From: a virus
Direction: 5' to 3' (one strand)
IMG/VR virus record: IMGVR_UViG_3300035138_000007
Location: 1-43,427 of that record
DNA: 43,427 bases
Below, one piece after another: positions 1 through 7,718 of the stretch. Numbering within the stretch: position 1 is the first letter of the stretch; every line of letters starts with the position of its first letter. The notes under the pieces are model-generated. The model did not search any database and had not been told where the DNA came from. It worked only from the letters and a program-made list of their open reading frames with translations. The translations under genes and the position numbers were made by a program.

Positions 1-127
1 TTCAGATACTGGAGTAGCTGGAGTTGTAAACAGTGTAGTAGTATACATAAATGTACCTTACCAGGCTTGGGGAGCTACTGTTTATTGTGCTGCTGAGATT
101 AATGGTAGTTTATATAGTTATGCAGTT
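1..127. repeat. Terminal direct repeat, left copy (circular overlap)
   Basis: Bases 1-127 are identical to 43301-43427. The reading frame that opens at 43143 continues without interruption when 43300 is joined to base 1, so the repeat marks a circularly closed contig rather than two separate elements. A length of exactly 127 equals a common assembler k-mer size, so it is most likely an assembly overlap and not a biological terminal redundancy. Confidence 0.95.
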
Positions 128-817
128 GGTGGTGGGTCTGGGAACATGGGATGGATATTAACTACAAATCCAGATACTGGGCTAGCATGGACTATGGAGG
201 ATATCAATAGTGCAGAGTTTGGGACTAGAATATACGCTGGTACTGGTGTTCCTAGTGGTGCATCTGTAGATAAAGTTTGGGCGGTTGTAGATTATGACTC
301 ATACCCTTCATATCCAGACTCCTCATATAGAGTTACTAAGCTACGTCATGTCTATAGGCCAGGTAGTTATCGTCTAGAGATGGGATTTGGAGATGTTAGT
401 ACTGACATGGAAGTACCAAAAGCTGATGTAGTACTTCCCTCTGCTGATACACAGCCTGCTACTACTCAGGATGCTACTAAAGTATCTGTTGAAACTCCTA
501 AGATATCTGTATCAGTACCAAAACAAACTGCTGCAGACTTGATGAAGGCTATTAGAGATGAGCTTAATATTCCAGAAAATATGCCACAAGGTATGTTGGA
601 CTGGGAGAGTAAGTATTACTACAAGGAGTATGAGAAGTCTCTCACTAACAAGTATAGGCAGAGACTGAACATGGCCGGTGCTCAGGGTATGCTAGACTGG
701 GAGATGACAACCCCTGCCAAAGACTATAGAGGTAGACTTAGTACAAGAGAATCTGAGCCTAAATCTGACAATATTATAGTAAGTACGTTCAAACGAATAC
801 TGGGGATGTTTAGATGA
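2..817 (+). CDS. Tail/fibre protein, C-terminal part of a gene crossing the circular join
   Basis: This frame is open from the left edge and is the continuation of the gene that starts at 43143. On the circle the gene is 975 nt (324 residues). The first half is beta-rich (many Val, Thr, Gly, Tyr), as in tail or fibre domains. The second half is charged and holds two copies of QGMLDWE (587-607 and 683-703), each followed by a Tyr/Arg-rich segment, and it ends in a basic amphipathic stretch. The stop overlaps the next start as ATGA at 814. An internal ATG at 146 exists but is not needed once the circle is closed. It lies between the hub-like gene and further tail genes, so a tail role is inferred from position. 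No family was recognised. Confidence 0.75.
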   Translation, partial: SDTGVAGVVNSVVVYINVPYQAWGATVYCAAEINGSLYSYAVGGGSGNMGWILTTNPDTGLAWTMEDINSAEFGTRIYAGTGVPSGASVDKVWAVVDYDSYPSYPDSSYRVTKLRHVYRPGSYRLEMGFGDVSTDMEVPKADVVLPSADTQPATTQDATKVSVETPKISVSVPKQTAADLMKAIRDELNIPENMPQGMLDWESKYYYKEYEKSLTNKYRQRLNMAGAQGMLDWEMTTPAKDYRGRLSTRESEPKSDNIIVSTFKRILGMFR

Positions 818-1068
818 AAGATAAGACTGGTAGACCAGAAAGAAAACTAGCTCAGCTTAACAACTACTATGACTTAGAAAAGAGAGGTATATATATACCT
901 AATAACTTCATAACTTCTCGTATGGTAAGTCCGTCAGTTTTAGTTCCAGAAAATGGAACTGCTGTAGGCCGTTATGGTATTACTAAGTATGGTAGATGTG
1001 TATATGGGCCTGCTGGACCTATAGGAATCTATGGAACTGACACTTATGGAAACTGTGTATATGGATAG
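814..1068 (+). CDS. Small Gly/Tyr-repeat protein of the tail module
   Basis: 84 residues. The N-terminal half is mixed and charged. The C-terminal half is a short repeat built on the unit YG-x-x-x-YG, seen as KYGRCVYG and then TYGNCVYG with a GIYGTD copy between. Such Gly-Tyr repeats suggest an extended or structural element on the virion. Its ATG overlaps the previous stop (ATGA) and only nine bases separate its stop from the next start, so it is translationally coupled within the tail cluster. No family was recognised, and the virion role is inferred from position. Confidence 0.7.
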   Translation: MKDKTGRPERKLAQLNNYYDLEKRGIYIPNNFITSRMVSPSVLVPENGTAVGRYGITKYGRCVYGPAGPIGIYGTDTYGNCVYG

Positions 1069-1077
1069 GAGGACAAA

Positions 1078-1623
1078 ATGGGAACTGGAAGTGCTGTATC
1101 AACTGATGAGGTAATCACTGCTGCGAAGATGAACTTGAAGCTAGAGAGTGTAGCAGCTAGTGAGATAGACGCTGGTGTTGCTAACTCCATTACCTTCCAT
1201 GTCAATGCCTTTCAATATCCTAATCCTGGTACTGATTGGACACCACAACTGGAGGGAGCATATCTAGGAGCTAGCCTAACTGCCAAGAAATGCTGGCTAC
1301 CACTTAACTTTCTAAAGGTCGGAGACATTATTACCACCTATAACCTTGTCGGAGATGTAGTAGAAGCAGCCACTGCTACCCTTGACTGTAAGCTAGTAAG
1401 GATAAACAAGGCTGACCCAATAACTACCACAGACGTAACTAACGGTGGGATAACACAAGTAGATGCAGACGGTAACTTCGACTCCACAGCTAACTGTGAT
1501 GATGAGACTGTGGCCACTGATAAACAGTATGTCCTTGAAATTCAGGGTACTACTGGAGTTGGTGACTCTATCATAGTCATGGGCGCTGAAGTCACTATTA
1601 CTCGAATTTTAAAGTCTGCATAA
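1078..1623 (+). CDS. Putative virion/tail protein, beta-rich
   Basis: 181 residues preceded by AGGAGG seven bases before the ATG. The sequence is rich in Thr, Ala, Val, Asp and Gly with no membrane segment. The C-terminal third (EIQGTTGVGDSIIVMGAEV) looks like a beta-sandwich. Composition and size would suit a tail-tube, decoration or fibre-attachment protein. It sits between the Gly-Tyr repeat protein and the adaptor-like protein in the same operon. No specific family was recognised. Confidence 0.7.
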   Translation: MGTGSAVSTDEVITAAKMNLKLESVAASEIDAGVANSITFHVNAFQYPNPGTDWTPQLEGAYLGASLTAKKCWLPLNFLKVGDIITTYNLVGDVVEAATATLDCKLVRINKADPITTTDVTNGGITQVDADGNFDSTANCDDETVATDKQYVLEIQGTTGVGDSIIVMGAEVTITRILKSA

Positions 1624-1634
1624 GGAGGTAAACT

Positions 1635-3470
1635 ATGGGCAAACGAACTGCCATTCAAATGAGAGTGGATATGAGGCTAGACCTTAAGGACTCCGGTAGT
1701 CTCTGGTCTGATACAGAACTAACTCGTTGCATCCGTATGATGGTAGCAGACTTGAGTCGGTACTCCCCACTGCCTAGAGTCTTCGAGGAGTATATAGAGT
1801 TTGATGTCACTGGAGAGTCTGTCACTTTCCCTGCAGATACAGATGCTGACCGGATAGTAGATGGTGCTGACATATCCTCAACTGCTGATGGAGATACACT
1901 AACAATAGCTGCTCAACCTGACGTACCAAGGAATCTAACCATGACTGTCACTGATGCTAGCGGCAACATAACTAACATGTCGGTCATTGTAAGAGGTACT
2001 GATAAGGATGGTATGGCACTGGAGGAAACTCTCCACTATGCTAAAGGTCAAGGAGTCATCACAGGCAAGGAGTACTTCAAGACTGTCAATCAAGTTGAGG
2101 TTGACCAGATAGACGGCAACACATCTGGAGAGACTCTGGATATAGGTATAGGTGCTTACACTGACGTCTGGGTGTACTTAGCTGAACATCCGGTAGCACA
2201 TGAGACTGAGTCTGCAACTGATGATGCAAGTGCTGCTATAACTCGTGGTACTGACTACTCGATAGACTACCTCAATGGTAGAGTCAAGGCTATCAGCGGT
2301 GGGGATATATCTGCTGAGGAGGTATGCACCTTCGCCTATGACAAGATATACATAGGTGTAAACATATCCGAAGTAGCTGACCTTATCAGAGTAGACCGAG
2401 TTGAATACCCAGTCGGTAGAGTACCTCAAGAATTCGTACCAAGTGATAATTGGGGAGTGGCTGAGCATATAGTCTTCGTCACAGGTGAAGGGGAGTATGA
2501 GTCTCAGTCCTACCTTCGTGAAGGTCAGACTATCAGAGTATACTACGATGCAGAACATATACCTCCTAATGACTTCGCACCTGGTACTGTTCCATCATTT
2601 CTTGAGGATGTGGTAATCCGAGGCGCGGGAGCTTATGCACTACTCATGTATGCACTGAAGAGAGAGCATCAGGTAGTAACTGACATTGCCTCCATGAGGA
2701 CAAGTCTTACGGCTGCGAACACGGCTCATACAGCACTTGGCACTGCTCTCACTAATGTCAAGAAGTACTTAGATAACAACACTAGTGCTGATGCGGCTGG
2801 TATACTAGCATCTATAACAACTGATGCCGCTGCTCTTAGAACTGCCATATCTACTGCTCTTGATGCTGCTAATACGTATCTAGATTTAGTAGCTACTACA
2901 GACTTCGTTAATGCAGACAATCTAGTAAATAGCTATATGGGCACTACTAACTACGCTAATAAAGCATCGTTACCTAGTATCCTTCAATACCTTGCTGACG
3001 GAGATGACTTGATTAATACTATAACTGAGGGAGGGGAGAATGAGAAGACTCCTGAAACTTATGCCGTTTATGCCCAGATGACTAAGAGCATCATTGACTC
3101 ATTTAGCGAGTTAAGGAACTCATACTTTGATACTGGACGAATCAGGACTAACGCTGCTCTCGGCTACACTCAGGAGGCAGCTCAGAGACTCTCTAACCTC
3201 AGGAGCTATATCGAACAGTCAACAGGATATGCTAACATAGCTAACACATTTGCTCGGGAAGCTGAGGCTAGGATAGCTGAGATTCAGTCATACCTGCAGC
3301 AGGCTAGTGCGTATGGAGAGGCTGCTAGCGGAGAGTTAGTCTTAGCAGATAGATTCAGAGCTGATGCTCTTGACAGAAGAAATGAAGTGCTATCAATACT
3401 TGGAGATAGAACTCAGTACATAGGAGACTTCACTATGGGTTCTGTCCGACAAGTACCAACTGGAGATTAG
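1635..3470 (+). CDS. Adaptor-like / coiled-coil tail protein
   Basis: 611 residues with an AAGGAGG site. Residues 1-50 (VDMRLDLKDSGSLWSDTELT and onward) resemble the N-terminal helical part of phage head-to-tail adaptors. Residues about 50-230 form a beta-rich insertion with many Thr, Asp and Gly. From about residue 340 the sequence is helical and Ala-rich (SLTAANTAHTALGTAL, AREAEARIAEIQSYLQQ), consistent with a long coiled coil. The combination looks like an adaptor fused to a rod. It is the last long gene of the plus-strand arm, followed by a 34-residue peptide and a terminator. The adaptor call rests on N-terminal similarity only. Confidence 0.65.
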   Translation: MGKRTAIQMRVDMRLDLKDSGSLWSDTELTRCIRMMVADLSRYSPLPRVFEEYIEFDVTGESVTFPADTDADRIVDGADISSTADGDTLTIAAQPDVPRNLTMTVTDASGNITNMSVIVRGTDKDGMALEETLHYAKGQGVITGKEYFKTVNQVEVDQIDGNTSGETLDIGIGAYTDVWVYLAEHPVAHETESATDDASAAITRGTDYSIDYLNGRVKAISGGDISAEEVCTFAYDKIYIGVNISEVADLIRVDRVEYPVGRVPQEFVPSDNWGVAEHIVFVTGEGEYESQSYLREGQTIRVYYDAEHIPPNDFAPGTVPSFLEDVVIRGAGAYALLMYALKREHQVVTDIASMRTSLTAANTAHTALGTALTNVKKYLDNNTSADAAGILASITTDAAALRTAISTALDAANTYLDLVATTDFVNADNLVNSYMGTTNYANKASLPSILQYLADGDDLINTITEGGENEKTPETYAVYAQMTKSIIDSFSELRNSYFDTGRIRTNAALGYTQEAAQRLSNLRSYIEQSTGYANIANTFAREAEARIAEIQSYLQQASAYGEAASGELVLADRFRADALDRRNEVLSILGDRTQYIGDFTMGSVRQVPTGD

Positions 3471-3483
3471 AAGGAGGTGTACC

Positions 3484-3588
3484 ATGAGTTTCACTTGGAA
3501 GGTCTGGATATTTACTCTTACTATCCACTTAGTAGACATAGACCCAACTGATAAAGTCTTGGGTATCGGTATCACCATCGGTTGGTAA
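3484..3588 (+). CDS. 34-residue terminal peptide of the virion operon
   Basis: A strong AAGGAGGTG site lies six bases before this ATG, directly after the adaptor-like gene. The product is 34 residues, hydrophobic and aromatic at its start (MSFTWKVWIFTLTIHLVD), with a short Gly/Ile tail ending in GW. The N-terminal half could enter a membrane, but it is too short for a firm call. It is the last gene before the intrinsic terminator at 3650. Function unknown. Confidence 0.5.
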   Translation: MSFTWKVWIFTLTIHLVDIDPTDKVLGIGITIGW

Positions 3589-3649
3589 AATGATATGATG
3601 GTATGAACGTGGATGATACGCCACACGATTGAAATTTGGGCGATTAATT

Positions 3650-3684
3650 AGCCGATGGGTATATTAACATTCATCGGCTTTTTA
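3650..3684 (+). terminator. Rho-independent terminator ending the virion operon
   Basis: A perfect 8-bp stem, AGCCGATG (3650-3657) with CATCGGCT (3672-3679), encloses a 14-base AT-rich loop and runs into five T residues (3679-3683). It lies 60 bases after the last plus-strand gene and before the converging minus-strand genes. Read on the minus strand, the hairpin is followed by AATTAATCG rather than a U tract, so it mainly serves the plus strand. Confidence 0.85.
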
Positions 3685-3710
3685 ATGCCCGTAGATTTGA
3701 CTGCATAACC

Positions 3711-3893
3711 TTACGATAGAGTGTATAATTTCCATAATATTCTTCCATCCTTTTCATATTGCAGGAGTATCTGGTTTTCCTTTAGTAAATCAGATGTAAA
3801 GAATGGTATACCAAGATGGAATATATCAGGTATGGTTTCTTCCTTAACTCTTTCCGCTATAATAGGATTGCAGAATACTTTACTGATGTTCAA
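3711..3893 (-). CDS. Small hypothetical protein at the end of the minus-strand arm
   Basis: A 60-residue frame starting at a TTG (3893) with AAAGGA about nine bases upstream. The frame is open farther upstream but would overlap the preceding membrane-protein gene deeply, so the TTG start after that gene's stop is preferred. The product is mixed charged/hydrophobic (VFCNPIIAERVKEETIPDIF) with no membrane helix. No family was recognised. It is the last minus-strand gene before the convergent terminator region. Confidence 0.4.
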   Translation of the reverse strand: MNISKVFCNPIIAERVKEETIPDIFHLGIPFFTSDLLKENQILLQYEKDGRILWKLYTLS

Positions 3894-3898
3894 TTCAC

Positions 3899-4138
3899 TT
3901 AATCCTTTCTGAATCTTTGCCAGGCAAGGATATACCAGGCCGCGGCTGTAAGTGCAGTAGATATGAAAGCTAACCAAAAGTGCATGGTAGCATAAACGAT
4001 GAGGTAAGCAGTAAGAACGAAGGCAGTCGGTAGACTTGTTCTTAATGGTGCTTTATTATCCTTGGATATAATAGAGAATAATAGTGCTGGTGCAAATATA
4101 AAGCCCCCTATCATAAATACTAAATCTTGCCAAATCAT
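3899..4138 (-). CDS. Small membrane protein, holin candidate
   Basis: 79 residues with three hydrophobic segments, at about residues 5-22, 36-54 and 56-72, and a basic tail ending in RFRKD. Its ATG overlaps the stop of the phosphoesterase gene (TAATG). Size, three membrane spans and a charged C-terminus match small phage holins, but the gene lies at the far end of the replication arm and no endolysin is adjacent. Holin is therefore only one possibility, and another membrane-acting role is equally allowed. Confidence 0.6.
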   Translation of the reverse strand: MIWQDLVFMIGGFIFAPALLFSIISKDNKAPLRTSLPTAFVLTAYLIVYATMHFWLAFISTALTAAAWYILAWQRFRKD

Positions 4139-5298
4139 TAATAGTCTCCTTCCTTTATTCTATCATTCATCACTATGAACTTTACATCTACTGACGACAA
4201 CAGGTTATCCTCATTCAGGTACACTTCAGCAATAGCACAGCCTACCGTAGGCATCATGTTCTTATGCTGTTGCATGAATGGAGTCTGAGCCTGGAAACAG
4301 GGCATAGTGATTATGTCAACTCCCATATAGTCTGGAATGTGTAGTGCCTTATGCCAGTGACCTAAGATTAGAAACACTGGCTTAGATGCTGACGGAATAG
4401 TATTGATATATCCCATCATGTTCTCTACTATCTTCTGCGGAGCATACGACATAGCATAGGCTATACCTCCGCCTGGGTGGTCTAGTCTTATAGGTAATCC
4501 CTTAACATCGAACTCAGCAGAGAAGAATCCACGATAGATGAAGTCATCTCTATGCTCAGCAATGTGCTCTACGATATCATAGCCCTTATCCCTATAGAAA
4601 CTCCTGTCATGATTCCCGCCTATGATGTAAGTCTTAAGTCCTTCCTTCTTAGGTCTAGGATACACTTCCTCCACATACTCCCTCTGCTCCTCTGCCGTAT
4701 GCTTGTGTAACTCCTGCCTATGCCCTCGGTACATGTCTATCCCATCGACTAAGTCTCCAGCATGGAGTATGAAGTCTACATCAGCATCATCAAATAGATT
4801 GTAGGCGTCATGAAGGAGAGTTAGCTGCTGGTACTTGCTACCTAACTGAGTATCTGCAACTATTCCGAATCGGTAGAAGTGTCGATAGTAGTCGAAGTCG
4901 GTAGGTCCAAACTCTTTCCTAGGCTCAACAGGAATCTCCACTAGTCTACTAATATTGTCAAGGTTAACATTATAGTGCTTGTGCCTAAGGCTATCGAGAG
5001 TCTTAATAACAGTCTCCGAGCTTCGGTCTATCTGTCTACTTATCTCCCCAACAGATGAAGATCTCTTACGAACTATGGATAGAACCTTTGATTCTAGTTC
5101 GGTTAGCTCTTTGCTTATAAACTCCGTCTTGCGGATTCTCTCTACCCCAAGCTTTTTCATTGCTCTAGCTAGTGAATCTATGCCACTGTATCCTAGGTCT
5201 TTAGCTAACTCGTGTATATCTTGGTCGTCTCCGTTGATATACCTATCCTTAAACTCCTCAAATCCTTCCATGTCTGGGTGTAACTTTGCTTTTGCCAT
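4138..5298 (-). CDS. Calcineurin-like metallophosphoesterase with N-terminal helical domain
   Basis: 386 residues. Residues 1-120 form an N-terminal charged, HTH-like region (EISRQIDRSSETVIKTLDSL resembles a winged helix). The catalytic domain starts at about 145: ADTQ (D149, with Q151 where His is usual), GDLVDG (D182), GGNHD (N229, H230, D231), a conserved DHPGGG (about 273) and GHWHKA (313-318). These are the metal-binding motifs of the calcineurin-like/SbcD-Mre11 superfamily. In phage genomes such enzymes are often nucleases or nucleotide phosphodiesterases. The gene follows the DNA polymerase with a 13-base gap and an AAAGGAG site, so a DNA-processing role fits, but the substrate is unknown. 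Confidence 0.85.
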   Translation of the reverse strand: MAKAKLHPDMEGFEEFKDRYINGDDQDIHELAKDLGYSGIDSLARAMKKLGVERIRKTEFISKELTELESKVLSIVRKRSSSVGEISRQIDRSSETVIKTLDSLRHKHYNVNLDNISRLVEIPVEPRKEFGPTDFDYYRHFYRFGIVADTQLGSKYQQLTLLHDAYNLFDDADVDFILHAGDLVDGIDMYRGHRQELHKHTAEEQREYVEEVYPRPKKEGLKTYIIGGNHDRSFYRDKGYDIVEHIAEHRDDFIYRGFFSAEFDVKGLPIRLDHPGGGIAYAMSYAPQKIVENMMGYINTIPSASKPVFLILGHWHKALHIPDYMGVDIITMPCFQAQTPFMQQHKNMMPTVGCAIAEVYLNEDNLLSSVDVKFIVMNDRIKEGDY

Positions 5299-5311
5299 AT
5301 TAGTCTCCTTT

Positions 5312-6973
5312 CTATTCCCATCTAAAAGTTTGTTTTATATCAAATGGTATTCTGAATCCTGGTATGTGCTCTAGTTCCTCCACTGGTATCTGTCTCTTTA
5401 CATCTCCGTCCCAAGTTATAGAGTCGTGAACGAATATAGCCATGTACTCAGGGCCTAGTCCACGCTTGTTACTTAGCACTACTGCCCGTTTAAATACCTC
5501 TCCATCTGAGCCAAGGATAGGATAGTTAACAGCCTTCCTCTTCTTACCATCAAGGGACTCATCAGGTAGCTTTATTCTCCTGCCGAATAGTGTTGGTACT
5601 GCCCAGCCGGACCTAACCCCTTCTTCCTGTACTTGCTGAATCCAGTCATAAGCACCTCGGTAGACTTTAAACCAGCTGTCTATTAGCTTCTGGCATCTGT
5701 CTATATCTCTTATCTTTGCCTGCTCAGACACAGTCTTAGCCGTAGCTCCATACACAACTGCGAAGTTAAGAGTCTTCGCTAATGACCTTGGCACACTCAT
5801 ACGGTCAGCAGTATATTGATGTAAGTCTGTCTTCCTTGGGTCTGGGTCATACAGAACTTTCAGTAAGTCTCTATCCTGACTCTTATTAGCTAAAATATAT
5901 AGATGCTCTCTGCTATAATCACCAGTTGTAAATATACCTCTGTTAGGTAGAATAACATACCTTGCATCTTCAGGCCAGTTCTGTATATTTCTATTCCGGC
6001 TGTTAAGTCTACCAACTCCGGTATCAAAATAGTATTCGGTAAAGAACCTATTCTCTCCTAATAGTGGTCTAAGGTATGTAGATGAGAACTTACTCTTCTT
6101 ACGCCAAGTTAACACAGCCTCAGCTAGCGGGTCATCGAGGAACTCTAGTGCAGACTTGTCAGTTATTAAACTCTTAGTCTTCCAGTTCTGCGGTAGGAAG
6201 TTTCCTCTCTCCGATAGCTTATATGCTACTTGATATGGACTACCAGGCTTCTCAATTCCGAACGACTGGACATGTTTAGTGAGAGCATCGACTTCCATCT
6301 CATATCTATCAGTTAGCCTCTCCAACTCAGTCTCATCTATCAACAGTCCCTTCATAGATACATCTAGGATAATAGGAAGTGCCTGCATCTCTATGTTAAA
6401 ATATTCTCCATACTTCTCATTTATCTCGTCCTTCCACTTCAGGTATAGTGCATAGGTAGCTCTTACATCAGCCTGGCAGTGCTCGGCTAGAGCCATAGGA
6501 GCTTTCTCCATAAGCTGGATATTATCCTTGACTCCATACTTCTTAAGAATATCTCCCATACCTATGGTGACTACTCCAGTCTGTTCACACAAGATAGGAA
6601 GAGATGTCTCTAGATTGCCCAGTAGTCTAGCAGCTACATTAGTGTCCCAGATGTTAGTTCTCTTGAGAGACTCTCCAACTACAGGAATGAGAGGAAATAC
6701 TCCAAGGTCAAACATGAGGTTATGGCCTAGCTTAACTATCCTTATATCCTCTAACCACTTCTTAACATACTCTAACTCTGGTGGAGTATCATCGTAGAGG
6801 TCAAAGTAAAATGCTTCATAAGGAGAGAATGCTATACCGAAACCTAGAGGTCGTCTATTCTCTAGACTCACAGTCTCAACGTCGAGAGATATAGCCTGAG
6901 GACGATTCTCCTGCCAGTATCGGAAGCGCTCTGTTGGACTAGCGTTCTCAAATCCGTAGTAGTATAATGACAT
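5312..6973 (-). CDS. DNA polymerase, family A, with 3'-5' exonuclease domain
   Basis: 553 residues. The exonuclease motifs are present: DVET (D31, E33), GHNLMFD (N85, D89) and HCQAD (D169). Polymerase motif A is GDYSREHLYILA (D352). Motif B has the family A spacing R396-x3-K400-x3-F404-x3-Y408. Motif C reads VHDS (515-518), with Ser where VHDE is usual. There is no 5'-nuclease domain. This is the replicative polymerase of the phage. Its ATG overlaps the HD gene stop (TAATG), and it is probably transcribed from the promoter at 7587-7615 together with the HD and phosphoesterase genes. Confidence 0.95.
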   Translation of the reverse strand: MSLYYYGFENASPTERFRYWQENRPQAISLDVETVSLENRRPLGFGIAFSPYEAFYFDLYDDTPPELEYVKKWLEDIRIVKLGHNLMFDLGVFPLIPVVGESLKRTNIWDTNVAARLLGNLETSLPILCEQTGVVTIGMGDILKKYGVKDNIQLMEKAPMALAEHCQADVRATYALYLKWKDEINEKYGEYFNIEMQALPIILDVSMKGLLIDETELERLTDRYEMEVDALTKHVQSFGIEKPGSPYQVAYKLSERGNFLPQNWKTKSLITDKSALEFLDDPLAEAVLTWRKKSKFSSTYLRPLLGENRFFTEYYFDTGVGRLNSRNRNIQNWPEDARYVILPNRGIFTTGDYSREHLYILANKSQDRDLLKVLYDPDPRKTDLHQYTADRMSVPRSLAKTLNFAVVYGATAKTVSEQAKIRDIDRCQKLIDSWFKVYRGAYDWIQQVQEEGVRSGWAVPTLFGRRIKLPDESLDGKKRKAVNYPILGSDGEVFKRAVVLSNKRGLGPEYMAIFVHDSITWDGDVKRQIPVEELEHIPGFRIPFDIKQTFRWE

Positions 6974-7566
6974 TATATCCCTAACTTTTCTTTCAACCAG
7001 TAGAATCTACTTAAGAACTGAGCCTCAGCTTCTTTCGGAAACATAAGTCTAAACTTATAATTTAAAGGAATAGGCAGTCCGCTCCATCCTTTTCCTTGAG
7101 TAATCATAAGTTGGTCAGCTTCAGTGGACAATGCTAACTCATCAGCCTCATGTATATTAGACCACTCAGGCCCAACTATATTGAAGTGCTTGACTATGAC
7201 TCCCTGAATCTTATTCTCAATCTCTTTCAGTCCTTTGATGGAGTACTTAGTAGGTCTAGGAATATCCGGTAGATATGCTTCAGATGCATCGTGGAGGAGA
7301 GCAGCATACACGGTCATGTACTGTGACCTATCACTAGAGTACTTATAATCTACCTCAACTATATTACTAACGAATAGTGAGTGATCTGCCACTGAGTAGA
7401 ACTCTCTAACATGCCCGTTGAATCTACACTGGAGAGATAGAGAGTGAGCTATGTCCTTTATATCTATCATGTCTTCAGTAAAGTTGATAGCCGATACTAC
7501 CTTACCAGTGTACGTGTCAAATACTGATGGGTCTTCTGGGTGAAGTCCTAAAGGTTTATTGCTCAT
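6973..7566 (-). CDS. HD-domain phosphohydrolase (YfbR-like)
   Basis: 197 residues with the HD signature: H62 in SVADHS, H92-D93 in LLHDASEAY, E97 and D101, followed by the helix LKEIENKIQGVIVKHFN and later HEADELALSTEAD. This pattern matches YfbR/5'-deoxynucleotidase-like HD enzymes, which act on deoxynucleoside monophosphates. In a phage the enzyme could adjust nucleotide pools during replication. It is the first gene of the HD-polymerase-phosphoesterase operon, has a GGAGG site nine bases upstream and is preceded by a strong promoter. The substrate is inferred, not visible. Confidence 0.85.
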   Translation of the reverse strand: MSNKPLGLHPEDPSVFDTYTGKVVSAINFTEDMIDIKDIAHSLSLQCRFNGHVREFYSVADHSLFVSNIVEVDYKYSSDRSQYMTVYAALLHDASEAYLPDIPRPTKYSIKGLKEIENKIQGVIVKHFNIVGPEWSNIHEADELALSTEADQLMITQGKGWSGLPIPLNYKFRLMFPKEAEAQFLSRFYWLKEKLGI

Positions 7567-7586
7567 CGGTTTAATCCTCCTATATA

Positions 7587-7615
7587 ATTATATCACCTAG
7601 TTCCTTAGTTGTCAA
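7587..7615 (-). promoter_or_regulatory. Sigma-70-type promoter of the HD/polymerase operon
   Basis: Reading on the minus strand, TTGACA (7615-7610) is separated by 17 bases from TATAAT (7592-7587), a full consensus match. The predicted start point, about 7580, coincides with the GGAGGA ribosome-binding site (7580-7575) of the HD gene at 7566, so the leader would be only about 14 nt. Confidence 0.9.
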
Positions 7616-7619
7616 TCTG

Positions 7620-7718
7620 TTACATTCCGCAGGCCGGATAGCCTGAGCCAAATATGAAAGTAAATAGTATGAATACTCCAACTATCACGGTGAACTTAAC
7701 GATAGACCACTTGTTCAT
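7620..7718 (-). CDS. 32-residue membrane peptide
   Basis: An AAGGAGG site lies six bases before the ATG, which overlaps the methyltransferase stop as ATGA. The product begins MNKWSIVKF, has one hydrophobic segment (about residues 7-23, TVIVGVFILFTFIFG) and ends in a short polar tail with one Cys (YPACGM). It is a single-pass membrane peptide of unknown function. The gene ends just upstream of the HD/polymerase promoter and was too short for ordinary gene calling. Confidence 0.6.
   Translation of the reverse strand: MNKWSIVKFTVIVGVFILFTFIFGSGYPACGM

Noticed and set aside
1-127. Biological terminal redundancy
   Set aside because: The length equals a standard assembler k-mer, and a gene runs through the join unbroken, so an assembly overlap is the simpler explanation.
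3650-3684. Minus-strand terminator at the same hairpin
   Set aside because: No U tract follows on that strand.
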